A DNA stretch of 64,000 nt from CAVPJW01 sp963705525 (GCA_963705525.1 CAVPJW010000007.1:1-64000); one strand, 5' to 3'; counted from the stretch's first letter, positions 8,978 through 18,165 are shown. Notes: generated from the letters alone by a model not told the origin. A program made the numbers and translations.

Positions 8978-9481
8978 CTACTTCGGCAACACGACCGTGT
9001 CGATCACGTGAATCACGCCGTTGGTGCACGCGATGTCGGCCGAGGTGACCGTGGCGTTATCCACCATCACTTTGCCGCCCATCGCATGAATCGTCAGCGA
9101 CGCGCCGTTCACCGTCTTGGCGGACGGTAACTTGGCAGCCTGTGCCGCCATCACCTCGCCCGACACGACGTGGTAAGTCAGAATGGCGGCCAGCCTGGCT
9201 TTGTTCTCCGGCTTGAGCAGATCCTCAACGGTGCCGGCGGGCAGCTTGGCAAACGCCGCATCGGTCGGCGCGAACACCGTGAACGGTCCCTTGCCTTTCA
9301 ACGTCTCCACCAGGCCGGCCGCCTGCAGCGCCGCCGCCAGGGTCTTGAAGGATCCGGCCGCGACCGCCGTGTCGACGATGTCCTTGTTGGCCGCTTCGGC
9401 CTTGACGGACGTACCGAACGAGGACGTGGCCAGCAGCGCCATCACCGAACCCACCCACAGAGTCTTCGTTATGAACTTCAT
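8978..9481 (-). CDS. Secreted fasciclin-domain protein
   Basis: The protein has 167 residues from the ATG at 9481, which is preceded by AAGGAG. Upstream in-frame starts would add an unrelated 43 residues. A signal peptide (MKFITKTLWVGSVMALLATSSFG) is followed by one FAS1 domain: IVDTAVAAGSFKTLAAAL, GPFTVFAPTDAAFAKLP, the central YH motif (LTYHVVSG), and the closing GVIHVIDTVVLP. FAS1 proteins mediate adhesion or matrix contacts outside the cell. It is a monocistronic-looking gene 48 bases after the DUF523 start, in the same direction. Confidence 0.93.
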   Translation of the reverse strand: MKFITKTLWVGSVMALLATSSFGTSVKAEAANKDIVDTAVAAGSFKTLAAALQAAGLVETLKGKGPFTVFAPTDAAFAKLPAGTVEDLLKPENKARLAAILTYHVVSGEVMAAQAAKLPSAKTVNGASLTIHAMGGKVMVDNATVTSADIACTNGVIHVIDTVVLPK

Positions 9482-9754
9482 CCTGTGCACTCCTTCGATG
9501 CGCATCCGGCACATTCCGAACGCCACCATCGACACTAATCGTAATGAGCAAATAACTTGCTGAATAGTAAAATTAACGCAATGCCACAAGTCGTGTGAGC
9601 CTGAAGACAAAAATCAGGCGCCTTTTTCCTGAGACGAAAAGTGACGAAGAAAGAATGAGCTCAGCAGAACGGCAGGAGGTCGCACGTTCACGACCCTGTC
9701 ACGGTCGACTCAAAGATGGAGCAATCTATTTTCGTTGTAGTAAAATCTACTGTG

Positions 9755-10342
9755 ATGGCCAAGACGACCCTGACCGACGAACTCCAGCGCTACGAGATCG
9801 GCGCCAAGCTCCGAGCACTGCGGCTCAAGAAGAAGCTCGGGCTGGTCAATCTCGGACGGCATACGGGGCTGTCGCCGGCGCTCCTGTCAAAGCTGGAGCG
9901 CGGCAAGATGTTTCCGACGCTGCAGACCCTGCTCAGGATCGGCATGGTGTTCAGCGTCGACCTCGACTATTTCTTCGCGGATCACCGCAAGCACCGCGCG
10001 CTCGCCATCGTCCGGCGAGCCGAGCGGCTGAGGTTTCCCGAGGAGCCCGGCCGGCGTGATCCGGCGTATCACTTCGAGAGCCTGACGTTCCCCGTGGCCG
10101 AGCCGAAATGCCAGGCCTACCTCGCGACCTTCCACCCGATCGGGGATGGCAAGGCGCGCCCCCACCAGCACTCGGGCGTCGAAGTAGTCCACGTGCTCTC
10201 CGGCGAGCTTGGCGTCACGGTGGAAAGCACGGAGCACATGCTCGAGATGGGCGACGCGATGTACTTCGACGCGTCGGTGCCGCACAGCTATCGCCGCGCC
10301 GGCCGTACGACCTGCTCGGCCGTGGTGTTCTCGGTCCTCTGA
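9755..10342 (+). CDS. XRE-family regulator with C-terminal cupin domain
   Basis: The protein has 195 residues. I take the ATG at 9755, right after a GTG-ATG pair; the frame also opens at 9716. Residues about 10-65 form a Cro/C1-type helix-turn-helix (LRALRLKKKLGLVNLGRHTG, LLSKLERGK). Residues about 110-190 form a cupin beta barrel (RPHQHSGVEVVHVLSGELGV, GDAMYFDASVPHSYR) that probably senses a small ligand or metal. A short palindrome, GTAG-N6-CTAC, lies just before the start (9736-9749) and could be an autoregulatory site. Confidence 0.88.
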   Translation: MAKTTLTDELQRYEIGAKLRALRLKKKLGLVNLGRHTGLSPALLSKLERGKMFPTLQTLLRIGMVFSVDLDYFFADHRKHRALAIVRRAERLRFPEEPGRRDPAYHFESLTFPVAEPKCQAYLATFHPIGDGKARPHQHSGVEVVHVLSGELGVTVESTEHMLEMGDAMYFDASVPHSYRRAGRTTCSAVVFSVL

Positions 10343-10553
10343 GGTTGCCGATGCGCCGCATCACGTTCTGTGGGCGACCAGATGGCCTGATTGGCGTGAC
10401 GAATCGGTGTCGCGAGTCGAGCGCGTGGCTCCGCGAGGCCGCCGGTGTGGCTCGGCGTGGACAATGCAGAACTAGCTTGCCAATCAAGCCGCCGGCGCGA
10501 GCGGTTCGGCCCCGTCGCGGGCTTCCCTTATCGACTGCCAATATTCTACTTGA

Positions 10554-10584
10554 CGATAATCAATAAATAGATTATTGATAGTCG
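10554..10584. promoter_or_regulatory. Operator-like inverted repeat before the DUF2975/HTH pair
   Basis: TCAATAA and TTATTGA form perfect 7-base arms around a 5-base spacer (ATAGA). The match extends imperfectly outward to 13 bases per arm (CGATAA / TAGTCG flanks). A TTGACG -35-like box overlaps the left edge at 10550-10555. The segment is strikingly AT-rich in GC-rich DNA and ends about 25 bases before the DUF2975 start, so a repressor bound here would block transcription. The adjacent HTH protein is the obvious candidate binder. Confidence 0.6.
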
Positions 10585-10608
10585 ATATATCAGGAGGTGT
10601 GGGGAACC

Positions 10609-11136
10609 ATGTCAAGGCCAGCCTCGTCATCCGCCGCGCTGCCGATCGCGCACGTCGGGCTGCGGATCCTCATCGTCGTGAACTGGCTGAGTGGCGCCGC
10701 GATCCTCGCTCTGCTGGTCGCCATGCCCACCCGGCAATGGATCATGAGCGCGCTCGGACTTTCGCCTTCGCCCGAGGCAGAGCGGCTGATCATGGGCTTG
10801 CGCGCGATCGCGGCGATCGGCCTCGCCGCGATCCCGCTGAACTACGTCGTCCTCAAACGGCTGCTCGCGATCGTCGAGACGGTTCGCGCGGGCGACCCGT
10901 TCGTCGCCGCGAACGCGCACCGTTTGCGTGCGATCGCCTGGGCGCTGCTCGCGCTGCAGGTCCTCAGCCTCGTCATCGGCGCGATCGCCAAGACCGTGTC
11001 GACTCCGGCGCATCCGCTCGATCTCGATGCCGGCTTTTCGATCAACGGCTGGCTCGCCGTCCTCCTCACGTTCCTGCTGGCCCGCGTGTTCGCGGAAGGC
11101 ACGCTCATGCGCGAAGACCTCGAAGGGACCGTGTGA
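10609..11136 (+). CDS. DUF2975 membrane protein
   Basis: The protein has 175 residues from the ATG at 10609, after an AGGAGG site at 10592. Four hydrophobic segments lie near residues 17-40, 56-80, 103-125 and 138-160, the layout of the DUF2975 family. Such proteins are usually encoded just before a small YozG-like helix-turn-helix regulator, as here, where the next gene starts two bases after this stop codon. The family's biochemical role is unknown; the pair is generally assumed to sense a membrane state. Confidence 0.85.
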   Translation: MSRPASSSAALPIAHVGLRILIVVNWLSGAAILALLVAMPTRQWIMSALGLSPSPEAERLIMGLRAIAAIGLAAIPLNYVVLKRLLAIVETVRAGDPFVAANAHRLRAIAWALLALQVLSLVIGAIAKTVSTPAHPLDLDAGFSINGWLAVLLTFLLARVFAEGTLMREDLEGTV

Positions 11137-11137
11137 C

Positions 11138-11396
11138 ATGCCGATCGCCGTCAAGCTCGACGACCTGCTTCACGATCGGCGGATGACGCTGACCGAGCTC
11201 GCGGATCGGATCGGACTGACGCTGGCCAACCTCTCGATCCTCAAGACCGGGCAAGGCGCGCGCGATCCGCTTCTCGACGCTCAATGCGATCTGCGAGGCG
11301 CTCTCGTGCCAGCCTGGCGACATTCTTCGGTTTGAGCCGGAGCAGACAGGACGCGAGCAACCGGCAGCGGCGAGCAAACGGAGCGCAAGCCGATGA
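11138..11396 (+). pseudogene. YozG-like helix-turn-helix regulator, frameshifted
   Basis: The first 38 residues (KLDDLLHDRRMTLTELADRIG, NLSILKTG) match the small Cro/C1-type regulator that follows DUF2975 genes. The original frame then drifts into nonsense and stops at 11335. Removing one base (the C at 11252) restores KARAIRFSTLNAICEALSCQPGDILRFEPEQ, which is exactly the family's second half, to a stop at 11394-11396 (about 85 residues). So this is one gene with a single-base insertion, either a recent mutation or an assembly error. Its natural target is probably the inverted repeat at 10554-10584. Confidence 0.8.
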
Positions 11397-11436
11397 ACGC
11401 GCGAGCGGTCAACAATTCAGGCGTTCAGGCACATCG

Positions 11437-11730
11437 TCACTCGCTTTGGACGGCCTGTGCGAGCGGAACGTCGACACGCCCGACGTCGCCTTCGACGGTC
11501 ACGCGGTACGTCTTGAGCGAATCCTTGGCCGGGCCGCGCAGCACCGCTCCCGTGCACACGTTGAATTGCGCGCCGTGCCACGGGCACGTCACGGTCGAGC
11601 TGTCGAGTGTGCCTTCATGTAATGGACCCTGCCTGTGCGTACACCTGGCCTGTGTGGTACAGAAGGGACGACTGACCCTGGTCCAGGCGTCAGGGATGAA
11701 GACAGCACTGCGTACGGACCATATATGAGT
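11437..11730 (-). pseudogene. Rieske [2Fe-2S] ferredoxin remnant
   Basis: Reading the minus strand gives ATQAR-like sequence, then CTHRQGPLHEGTLDSST and CPWHGAQFNVCTGAVL, which supply both cluster-binding motifs (CxH and CxxH). The chain closes with the domain end GRVDVPLAQAVQSE and a stop. The open frame is 97 residues long but has no ATG/GTG/TTG start, and the expected first beta strands are replaced by unrelated residues, with a stop codon just upstream at 11731-11733. It is therefore a 5'-truncated or frameshifted Rieske protein of the small nitrite-reductase/biphenyl-ferredoxin type. Confidence 0.65.
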
Positions 11731-11786
11731 TCACAAATCGCCACCGGCACGGCGGTCAATGGCTCGTTGAGGCTCGTGCCGTGTGG

Positions 11787-12053
11787 CTACTCGGATCTGC
11801 GACGACCGCTAAAGCGGCCGACCGTGAATCCGATCAAGCAGCCGAAGAGAGTCCCGACACCTGCCGCGATACCCAGCGACACGAAGGGATGCCGTCGGAC
11901 CTGAACGGTGGCTTCGGCCGCGCAGTCTTCCACCGCATGGCGTCCGGCGACGACCGCGCGTCGAACGTCCCGCATGTTCTCGTCAACGGCTGCCCGGACA
12001 GGCTCGGTGTAGTCCCTGACGGCTTTCGCCGCGGACTCGGTCACAGTTGCCAT
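11787..12053 (-). CDS. Small ElaB/YqjD (DUF883)-like membrane-anchored protein
   Basis: The protein has 88 residues from the ATG at 12053, directly after GGAGGACACC. An amphipathic helical N-terminal half (ESAAKAVRDYTEPVRAAVDENMRD) is followed by RRHPFVSLGIAAGVGTLFGCLIGF, one C-terminal membrane helix preceded by the RxHP motif typical of ElaB/YqjD proteins. Those proteins tether ribosomes to the membrane in stationary phase in E. coli. Its location beside ppsA at the edge of the stress island fits a stationary-phase role, which is inference. Confidence 0.65.
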   Translation of the reverse strand: MATVTESAAKAVRDYTEPVRAAVDENMRDVRRAVVAGRHAVEDCAAEATVQVRRHPFVSLGIAAGVGTLFGCLIGFTVGRFSGRRRSE

Positions 12054-12226
12054 GGTGTCCTCCATTCGCAAGCACTCACGGTCTTCACTGTGCGAAAGCG
12101 ATGCCCGACTGAACCTCGGTCGCCATTGGAGGGCGGTTTGTGGAGAAACGGCTTGAACAGGCCTGATTCGGCGGTGGCGCTGGATTCATCGTGAAGGCTG
12201 ACACGGCGCCGGCGGCTCGTAGCGAT
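12054..12226. other. Upstream half of the ElaB-like/ppsA divergent region
   Basis: No gene is visible. A weak sigma-54-like element on the minus strand (GGGCAT-CGCTT-TCGCA, bases 12091-12106) would start the ElaB-like transcript near 12080, about 27 bases before its ATG. It keeps GG-N10-GC but has TCGC instead of TTGC, so I do not list it as a firm promoter. Confidence 0.35.
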
Positions 12227-12263
12227 GGATTTTTCCCCGTGGCTCCGAAATATCTCGCGGTCC
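12227..12263 (+). promoter_or_regulatory. Candidate enhancer element upstream of ppsA (repeat copy A)
   Basis: This 37-base segment (core TTCCCC, GGCT, CCGAAATATCTCGC, GGTCC) recurs with small gaps at 26579-26615 upstream of groEL (TTCCCC, GGCT, TCGAAA-ATCTCGC, GGTCC). It ends 47 bases before the predicted -24 box of ppsA and centres about 91 bases before the predicted start, where sigma-54 enhancer-binding proteins normally bind. Confidence 0.55.
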
Positions 12264-12309
12264 TTCGGTGAAAGCAACGGCCTATCGCCTCCAGAAAGCT
12301 TGGTATGGC

Positions 12310-12325
12310 CGGCACCTGGCTTGCT
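12310..12325 (+). promoter_or_regulatory. Sigma-54 promoter of ppsA
   Basis: CGGCAC-CTGGC-TTGCT matches the -24/-12 consensus TGGCAC-N5-TTGCW at all but the first base and keeps GG-N10-GC. The predicted start is near 12336, giving an 85-base leader before the ppsA ATG. Confidence 0.7.
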
Positions 12326-12420
12326 GAGCGAAGAGAGTCTGTGGGCGATCAGCCGACCATTGAGCGAAGGCGCCGCGCGGCTGCTATGACGCGGCAGTCC
12401 GGTAGAAGGGGGAAATCGCG

Positions 12421-14838
12421 ATGAACTGGATCCGGTCGTTCGATGACGTCGGCATGAGCGACGTCGCCTCTGTCGGCGGCAAGAATGCCTCGCTCGGCGA
12501 GATGCGGCGGGCGCTGACGCCGCTTGGCATTCGGACGCCAGACGGTTTCGCCACAACCGCCGACGCCTACAGGGCCTTCATGCGTAGCGCCGATCTCGAG
12601 CGCGTTGTTCGAGACTCCCTTGCGGGCATCGACATCAGCGACATCGACACGCTGCAGGCAGCCGGCAGTCGGGTTCGGTCCGCCATGCTGGCCGCACCCC
12701 TGCCCGCCGATCTCATAGACGCCGTTCAGGACGGATATCGACGGCTCGAGGAGCAGTACGGGCCCAATTGCGACGTGGCCGTGCGCAGCAGCGCAACGGC
12801 AGAGGATCTCCCGGAGGCAAGTTTCGCCGGACAGCAGGAGACGTTCCTCAACATTCATGGCGAGACGATGCTCGTCGACGCGGTCAGGCGCTGCTACGCG
12901 TCGCTGTTCACCGACCGGGCCATCGTCTACCGGGTGCATCACGGTTTCGATCACACGCAGGTGGCTCTGTCGGTGGGCGTGCAGAAGATGGTGCGATCCG
13001 ATCTCGCCAGCGCCGGCGTGATGTTCTCGATCGATACCGAAACGGGGTTTTCCAACTCGGTCCTGATCACTGGCGCGTATGGGCTTGGGGAGAGCGTCGT
13101 CCAAGGCACGGTCAATCCCGATGAGTTCTACGTGTTCAAGCCGACGTTGACGGGCGACTATCGGCCCATTCTGCAGAGGAAGCTCGGGACGAAGGAGTTC
13201 AAGCTTGTCTACGAAGAGGGAGGTACTCGGCAGACGCGCAGCGTTCCCGTTCCCGGCGAGGACCGTGAACGGTTCGTGCTGTCGGACGATGATGTGCTGA
13301 CGTTGGCCCGATGGACGGTCCTGGTCGAAGAGCACTACTCGAAGCTGCGACACACACCGACGCCGATGGATATCGAATGGGCGAAGGATGGCCGGACCGG
13401 CGAGCTGTATCTGGTGCAGGCGAGGCCGGAAACCGTCCACACCCGGCGGGACGCGATGGTGCTGGAGCGTTTCCACCTCGACTCGCGAGGGCAGCTGCTG
13501 GCGAAGGGCCGAAGCGTCGGGGAGAGAATCGGCCAGGGACCCGCCCGTGTCATTCGTTCGACGGCAGATCTGGAACAACTGCAGCCCGGCGAGGTGCTCG
13601 TCACCGAGATGACCGATCCCGATTGGGAACCGGTGATGAAACGAGCGGCCGCGGTGGTGACCGACCGGGGCGGCCGCACGTGCCACGCCGCGATCGTCAG
13701 CCGGGAACTGGGCATTCCCGCCATCGTCGGCACTGGAACTGGCACGGCGTCGATCAAGACCGGCGATGACGTGACCGTGTCGTGCGCCGAAGGCGACGAC
13801 GGCTTCGTCTACGGAGGCCTCCTGCCGATCCGTGTCGAGCGGACGAACCTCGCGGACCTGCCACGTCCACGCACCCGCATGATGATGAACGTCGCGAACC
13901 CCGCCGAGGCGTTCTCGCTGTCGTTCCTGCCCAACGACGGTGTGGGCCTGGCACGCCTGGAGTTCATCATCGGGACCCACGTGCGCGCGCACCCGATGGC
14001 GCTGCTGCGCCCCGGACAGATCTCAGACCCGAAGCAGAGACGTGAGATCGAGCGCCTCACGGCTGGATACACCGACAAGGGCCAGTACTTCGTCGATCGA
14101 CTGGCCGAGGGCGTTGGAATGATTGCCGCCGCCTTCTGGCCGAAAGACGTGATCGTCCGCCTCTCCGACTTCAAGACGAACGAGTACGCCGGTCTTCTCG
14201 GCGGCGCAGCGTTCGAACCGAGAGAAGAGAACCCCATGCTGGGCTTCAGGGGCGCATCACGATACTACGACGAACGGTACCGCGAGGGCTTTGCGCTCGA
14301 ATGCCGCGCCATGCGGAAAGTGCGCGAGGCCATGGGACTCCAGAACGTGAAACTGATGGTGCCGTTCTGCCGAACAGTCGAGGAAGGTCGCCGTGTCATC
14401 GCGGAAATGGCCCGCCACGGATTGATCCAGGGCGAGCGCGGTCTCGAGATCTACGTCATGTGCGAGATTCCGAGCAACGTGACGCTGGCCGCGAAGTTCG
14501 CCGAAGTGTTCGATGGCTTCTCCATCGGCAGCAACGACTTGACACAACTGATCCTGGGCGTCGACCGCGATTCCGAGCTCGTCGCGCATCTGTTCGATGA
14601 ACGGAACGACGCCGTCACGCAGACGATCGCTCAGGTCATCCATGCGGCTCACGCTGCCGGTCGAAAGATCGGAATCTGCGGCCAGGCGCCGAGCGACTAC
14701 CCGGAGTTCGCCCAGTTCCTCGTGGCACAGGGGATTGACAGCATCTCGCTCAACCCGGATTCGGTCCTCAAGACGATGCTCGCGATCGTCGAGGCGGAAA
14801 AGGCAATCGGGACGCGAAGTAATCCACTGCGCCGTTGA
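12421..14838 (+). CDS. ppsA: Phosphoenolpyruvate synthase
   Basis: Converts pyruvate, ATP and water to phosphoenolpyruvate, AMP and phosphate, feeding gluconeogenesis. At 805 residues it has the family length. In order: the N-terminal ATP-binding domain (SVGGKNASLGEM, RSSATAEDLPEASFAGQQET), the swivelling phosphohistidine domain with GGRTCHAAIVSRELGIPA (His near residue 422), and the C-terminal PEP/pyruvate barrel ending with SIGSNDLTQLILGVDRD and the catalytic Cys in GICGQAPSDYP. The ATG at 12421 follows GGGGGAAATCGCG. A sigma-54 type promoter lies upstream. Its 3' end overlaps the acyl carrier protein gene on the other strand by 71 bases. Confidence 0.96.
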   Translation: MNWIRSFDDVGMSDVASVGGKNASLGEMRRALTPLGIRTPDGFATTADAYRAFMRSADLERVVRDSLAGIDISDIDTLQAAGSRVRSAMLAAPLPADLIDAVQDGYRRLEEQYGPNCDVAVRSSATAEDLPEASFAGQQETFLNIHGETMLVDAVRRCYASLFTDRAIVYRVHHGFDHTQVALSVGVQKMVRSDLASAGVMFSIDTETGFSNSVLITGAYGLGESVVQGTVNPDEFYVFKPTLTGDYRPILQRKLGTKEFKLVYEEGGTRQTRSVPVPGEDRERFVLSDDDVLTLARWTVLVEEHYSKLRHTPTPMDIEWAKDGRTGELYLVQARPETVHTRRDAMVLERFHLDSRGQLLAKGRSVGERIGQGPARVIRSTADLEQLQPGEVLVTEMTDPDWEPVMKRAAAVVTDRGGRTCHAAIVSRELGIPAIVGTGTGTASIKTGDDVTVSCAEGDDGFVYGGLLPIRVERTNLADLPRPRTRMMMNVANPAEAFSLSFLPNDGVGLARLEFIIGTHVRAHPMALLRPGQISDPKQRREIERLTAGYTDKGQYFVDRLAEGVGMIAAAFWPKDVIVRLSDFKTNEYAGLLGGAAFEPREENPMLGFRGASRYYDERYREGFALECRAMRKVREAMGLQNVKLMVPFCRTVEEGRRVIAEMARHGLIQGERGLEIYVMCEIPSNVTLAAKFAEVFDGFSIGSNDLTQLILGVDRDSELVAHLFDERNDAVTQTIAQVIHAAHAAGRKIGICGQAPSDYPEFAQFLVAQGIDSISLNPDSVLKTMLAIVEAEKAIGTRSNPLRR

Positions 14839-15043
14839 GAGTCGTCAGCTGCGGGTAATCCTGCTCGGGAACGTCGACACCAAGCGCGCCGTGGAGACCG
14901 ATCACGAAGTTGAGGAAATCCATCGAGTCGAGATCGAACTCCTGTCGCAGGACGGCGTCCGCCTGCAAGTCCTGTGGATCGATCTCTGGCGCAATGCTGG
15001 TGAGCGCCTGTATTACAGCGTTGCGGATCTCGTCGCGTGTCAT
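14768..15043 (-). CDS. Acyl carrier protein
   Basis: The protein has 91 residues from the ATG at 15043, which overlaps the PdhC stop as ATGA. The helix-loop-helix carrier signature is clear: LRQEFDLDSMDFLNFVIGLHGALG, with Ser in DSMD as the 4'-phosphopantetheine site. It is the last gene of the phosphoribosyltransferase-Pdh operon and runs 71 bases into the end of ppsA on the opposite strand. An acyl carrier protein tied to PdhC and AcsA suggests handling of an acyl group made from the acetyl-CoA branch, or a lipoylation donor role (octanoyl-ACP). Both are inference. Confidence 0.88.
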   Translation of the reverse strand: MTRDEIRNAVIQALTSIAPEIDPQDLQADAVLRQEFDLDSMDFLNFVIGLHGALGVDVPEQDYPQLTTLNGAVDYFASRLPFPPRRSRASS

Positions 15044-16196
15044 AGCTTGTCTGGCGCCTGGAGCGCGCGATCGAAGGCGGTGAGGAACGATCCAGCGCCT
15101 CGTCCGTCGACTGCCCGGTGATCTGCAGACATACTGACCGTGATTACGGACCGCGGCTCGATCCGTCCATCGACAACCCAGGGCCGTTCGACGATCCGGC
15201 CGATGCCCACAATAGCAACCTGCGGAGGGTAGATGATGGCGTAGGCCGACTCGACGCCAAGGTCCCCCAGATTGGTCAGCGTGATCGTGGCGTCGCTCAT
15301 CTCCGAGCTGCGAAGCGTCCCCGCTCTCGCGCGCTTCACGAGATCGGCGAACTCGCGCGCGAGAATGTCGAGACTCTTCTGGGAGACGTCGTGAAGTGCC
15401 GGTGCGACCAGGCCGCCGCCGCGCAGCGCGATGGCGCACCCGACGTGCACGCCAGCTCCCGGTACGAACCCGTGGTCGGTCCAGAAACCATTGACCGCGG
15501 GTACTTCTGTGCACGCACGCCCGACAGCCTTGATGAACATCACGATGGGCAGAAGCCGCCCGGTCACGGGGCGCCGCTCGTTCTCGGCTTTGAGCCACGT
15601 CAACGCTGGTGTGAGATCGACCGTCGTGGATAGATACAGGTGCGGGATCTCGCGTTTGGAGTGGGCCATCGCCGCAGCCATGGCCGCGCGCATTCCGGAC
15701 AGACGATCTGGGGTGGTTGCCGCCGGTTTGCCGACAGAGGCGGCGCGCTCTACGTCGGCGACAGTGATCGATCCGCCAGGGCCTCGCCCTTCCACCGACT
15801 TCGAGGTTCGACATGAAGCTGCTCGGCCGCCTTTCGGGCAGCAGGTGATACACGGCCGCGTGCCGCCGCGGGCGCAGCCGTCGGTGGCGCAGCGGTCGCG
15901 GACGCCACAGCCGTGGACGGCACCGGAGGCACCGGCTTGAGCGGCGCACCCGCAGGCTCTTCTGGCGAGCGAATCAGCGCCAGCACGGTGCCGACGGGAG
16001 TCTTCTGTCCCGGCTCGACCACCAGGCGGTCGAGCACCCCCGCGTCGAAGACTTCGATCTCTATGGCCCCCTTCTCCGTGTCGACGACCGCGATGATGTC
16101 GCCCCTCGCCACCCCGTCGCCTGCCTTCTTGAGCCACTTCACGAGGGTGCCTGCTTCCATGTCGGCGCCGAGCGTCGGCATCCGGAACTCGATCAT
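15040..16196 (-). pseudogene. pdhC: Pyruvate dehydrogenase E2 (dihydrolipoyl acyltransferase), frameshifted
   Basis: The start ATG (16196) overlaps the PdhB stop as ATGA. The first frame gives a lipoyl domain (MIEFRMPTLGADMEAGTLVKW, lipoyl-Lys in DTEKGAIEIEVFDAG), a Pro/Ala linker, and the start of the E1/E3-binding domain (VSPAARKAAEQLHVEPR). The frame then breaks at about 15799-15800. The next frame resumes with SVEGRGPGGSITVADVERAA and continues through the catalytic domain to ADHRAVDG, with the active-site His. Dropping two bases or adding one joins the halves into roughly 385 residues. It transfers acetyl groups from E1 to CoA. No E3 gene is nearby. Confidence 0.85.
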
Positions 16197-17155
16197 CGCG
16201 CCACAGGTGCGGGCATCAGCGCTCGAACGGCATCGACAATGGCATGAGGCTGTGGAAGCGCGGCGTCCTCGAGATGTTTGGGGTAGGGAATCGGCACTTC
16301 CGCCGAACAGACACGTGCGGGCGGCGCGTCGAGGTCGTAGAACGCCGACTCGGCAATTCGTGCGACGATCTCTGCAGACAAGCTGCCGCTTCGCCACCCC
16401 TCGTCAACCACCACGACACGACGCGTCTTCCGCACGGATTCAAAGAGGGTATTCATGTCGAGCGGGCGCAGCGTGCGCAGATCGATGACCTCGCACTGAA
16501 TCCCGTCGCTGGCCAGCGTATCCGCAGCGGCGAGGGCCTTGAACAAGGATGCCCCGTACGTGATGACCGAGACGTCGCTGCCGGCTCGGCGAATGGCTGC
16601 TCGATCGATGTCCACCGGCCCCGCGTCCGGCGCCAACTCTCCCTCCATGTTGTACAGAGTCTGGTGCTCGAACAGGAGGACCGGATCGGGATCTTCGAGA
16701 GCCGTCCATAGCATCCCGCGGGCGTCTTCCAAGGTCGCAGGCGCGACGATGCGGATACCCGGGATGTGGGCGAGCCAGCCCTCGAGGCTGTGCGCATGCT
16801 GTGCCGCCAGTTGGCGGCCGGCGCCAGTCGCCATTCGAATTACGAGAGGCACGCTGACCTGGCCGCCCGACATGTGCCGAAGGGTTGCCGCATTGTTCAC
16901 GATCTGATCGAGCGCGAGCAGACTGAAGTTCACGGTCATCACCTCGACGATCGGTCGGGCACCGCCGATGGCCGCCCCGATACCGGCCCCGACGAACGCG
17001 GACTCGGACAACGGCGTGTCTCGAATCCGCTCGGGCCCGAACTCCGCGAGCAGTCCCTTGCTCACGGCGTAGGCGCCGCCGTATTTGCCGACGTCCTCGC
17101 CCATCAGGAAGACGCGAGGATCGCGGCGCAGGGCGTCACGGATCGCCTCCCGCAC
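16193..17155 (-). CDS. pdhB: Pyruvate dehydrogenase E1 component, beta subunit (start disrupted)
   Basis: The protein has 320 residues from a GTG at 17155. It shows the transketolase pyrimidine and C-terminal domains: VFLMGEDVGKYGGAYAVSKGL, TPLSESAFVGAGIGAAIGG, RPLDMNTLFESVRKTRRVVVVDEG. Homologues begin about eight residues earlier with TTYREAVREAI. That peptide is encoded upstream but in another frame, because of one extra base at 17156, so the natural start near 17178 is out of frame here. With PdhA it decarboxylates pyruvate on thiamine diphosphate and passes the acetyl group to PdhC. Confidence 0.88.
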   Translation of the reverse strand: MREAIRDALRRDPRVFLMGEDVGKYGGAYAVSKGLLAEFGPERIRDTPLSESAFVGAGIGAAIGGARPIVEVMTVNFSLLALDQIVNNAATLRHMSGGQVSVPLVIRMATGAGRQLAAQHAHSLEGWLAHIPGIRIVAPATLEDARGMLWTALEDPDPVLLFEHQTLYNMEGELAPDAGPVDIDRAAIRRAGSDVSVITYGASLFKALAAADTLASDGIQCEVIDLRTLRPLDMNTLFESVRKTRRVVVVDEGWRSGSLSAEIVARIAESAFYDLDAPPARVCSAEVPIPYPKHLEDAALPQPHAIVDAVRALMPAPVAR

Positions 17156-17175
17156 TCGCCTCCCGGTACGTCGTC

Positions 17176-18165
17176 CTAGCTGGCGAGGCGCTCACGGTTC
17201 CCCTCCTGGGGCGGCGTATAGACGTCGCGGGTGAGTTGGTCGACCGGTTCCCAGGTGCCAGACTCGGCGAATGCCACGGCGGCGGCGATCTCGCTGAGCA
17301 CCTCCAGGTCGAGCGACGCGAAGTCAGAATCTCCGATTCCACTGTGTCGCCGGAGTACCACAAGTGGGTCGCGTTTCTTCCATTCCTCGACTTCGGCCTT
17401 GTCTCGATACAGTTCCGCGTCGAACATCGAATGCGCTCGGAACCGATACGTCCGCGCCTCGAGAAAATACGGACCCCCGGTGGCCCTCACGTGAGCCACG
17501 GCAATCCGCGCCGCCTTCTCGACGGCGAGAACATCCATTCCGTCTACCGTTTCGGCAACCATTCCATACGTCCGCGCCTTTGCCGGGAGGTCGAGTTGCG
17601 CCAAGGCTCTGTCGATGCGTGTTCCCATCGCGTAGAGATTGTTCTCGCACAGGAACAGTACGGGGAGTTTCCAGAGCGCGGCCAGATTCATCGATTCGTG
17701 GAACTCGCCTTCGGCAACGGCGCCGTCGCCGAAGAAACACGTCGTGACGCGCTGCCGCCCGAGGTGCTGGTCGGCCAGCGCCAAGCCGACCGCGAGCGGC
17801 AGCCCTCCGGCAACAATGGCGTTGCCGCCGTAGAACCTTGTGGCCGCGTCGAACACGTGCATCGATCCGCCGCGGCCTCGACTGCAGCCTTCCTGCTTGC
17901 CGAACATCTCGGCCATCAGTGCATCCGCTCGGACACCGCGAGCGAGCGCGTGCCCGTGCTCGCGATACGTCGCAACGATGGCGTCCTCAACGCTCAGTGC
18001 CTGCATCACACCGGTCGGCCACGGCTTCCTCACCAATGTACAGATGGAGAAAGCCTCGGATCTTTCCGGCGCTGTAGAGCTCCGCGCACTTCTCTTCGAA
18101 GCGGCGAATCCGAAGCATCTCGCGCAGGAGATGACGGCTGTGATCGGTCTCGGTTTGCGCCTGTG

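Noticed and set aside
12349..13992. A 547-codon minus-strand frame
   Set aside because: Antisense to ppsA, without any recognisable fold; ppsA motifs are unequivocal.
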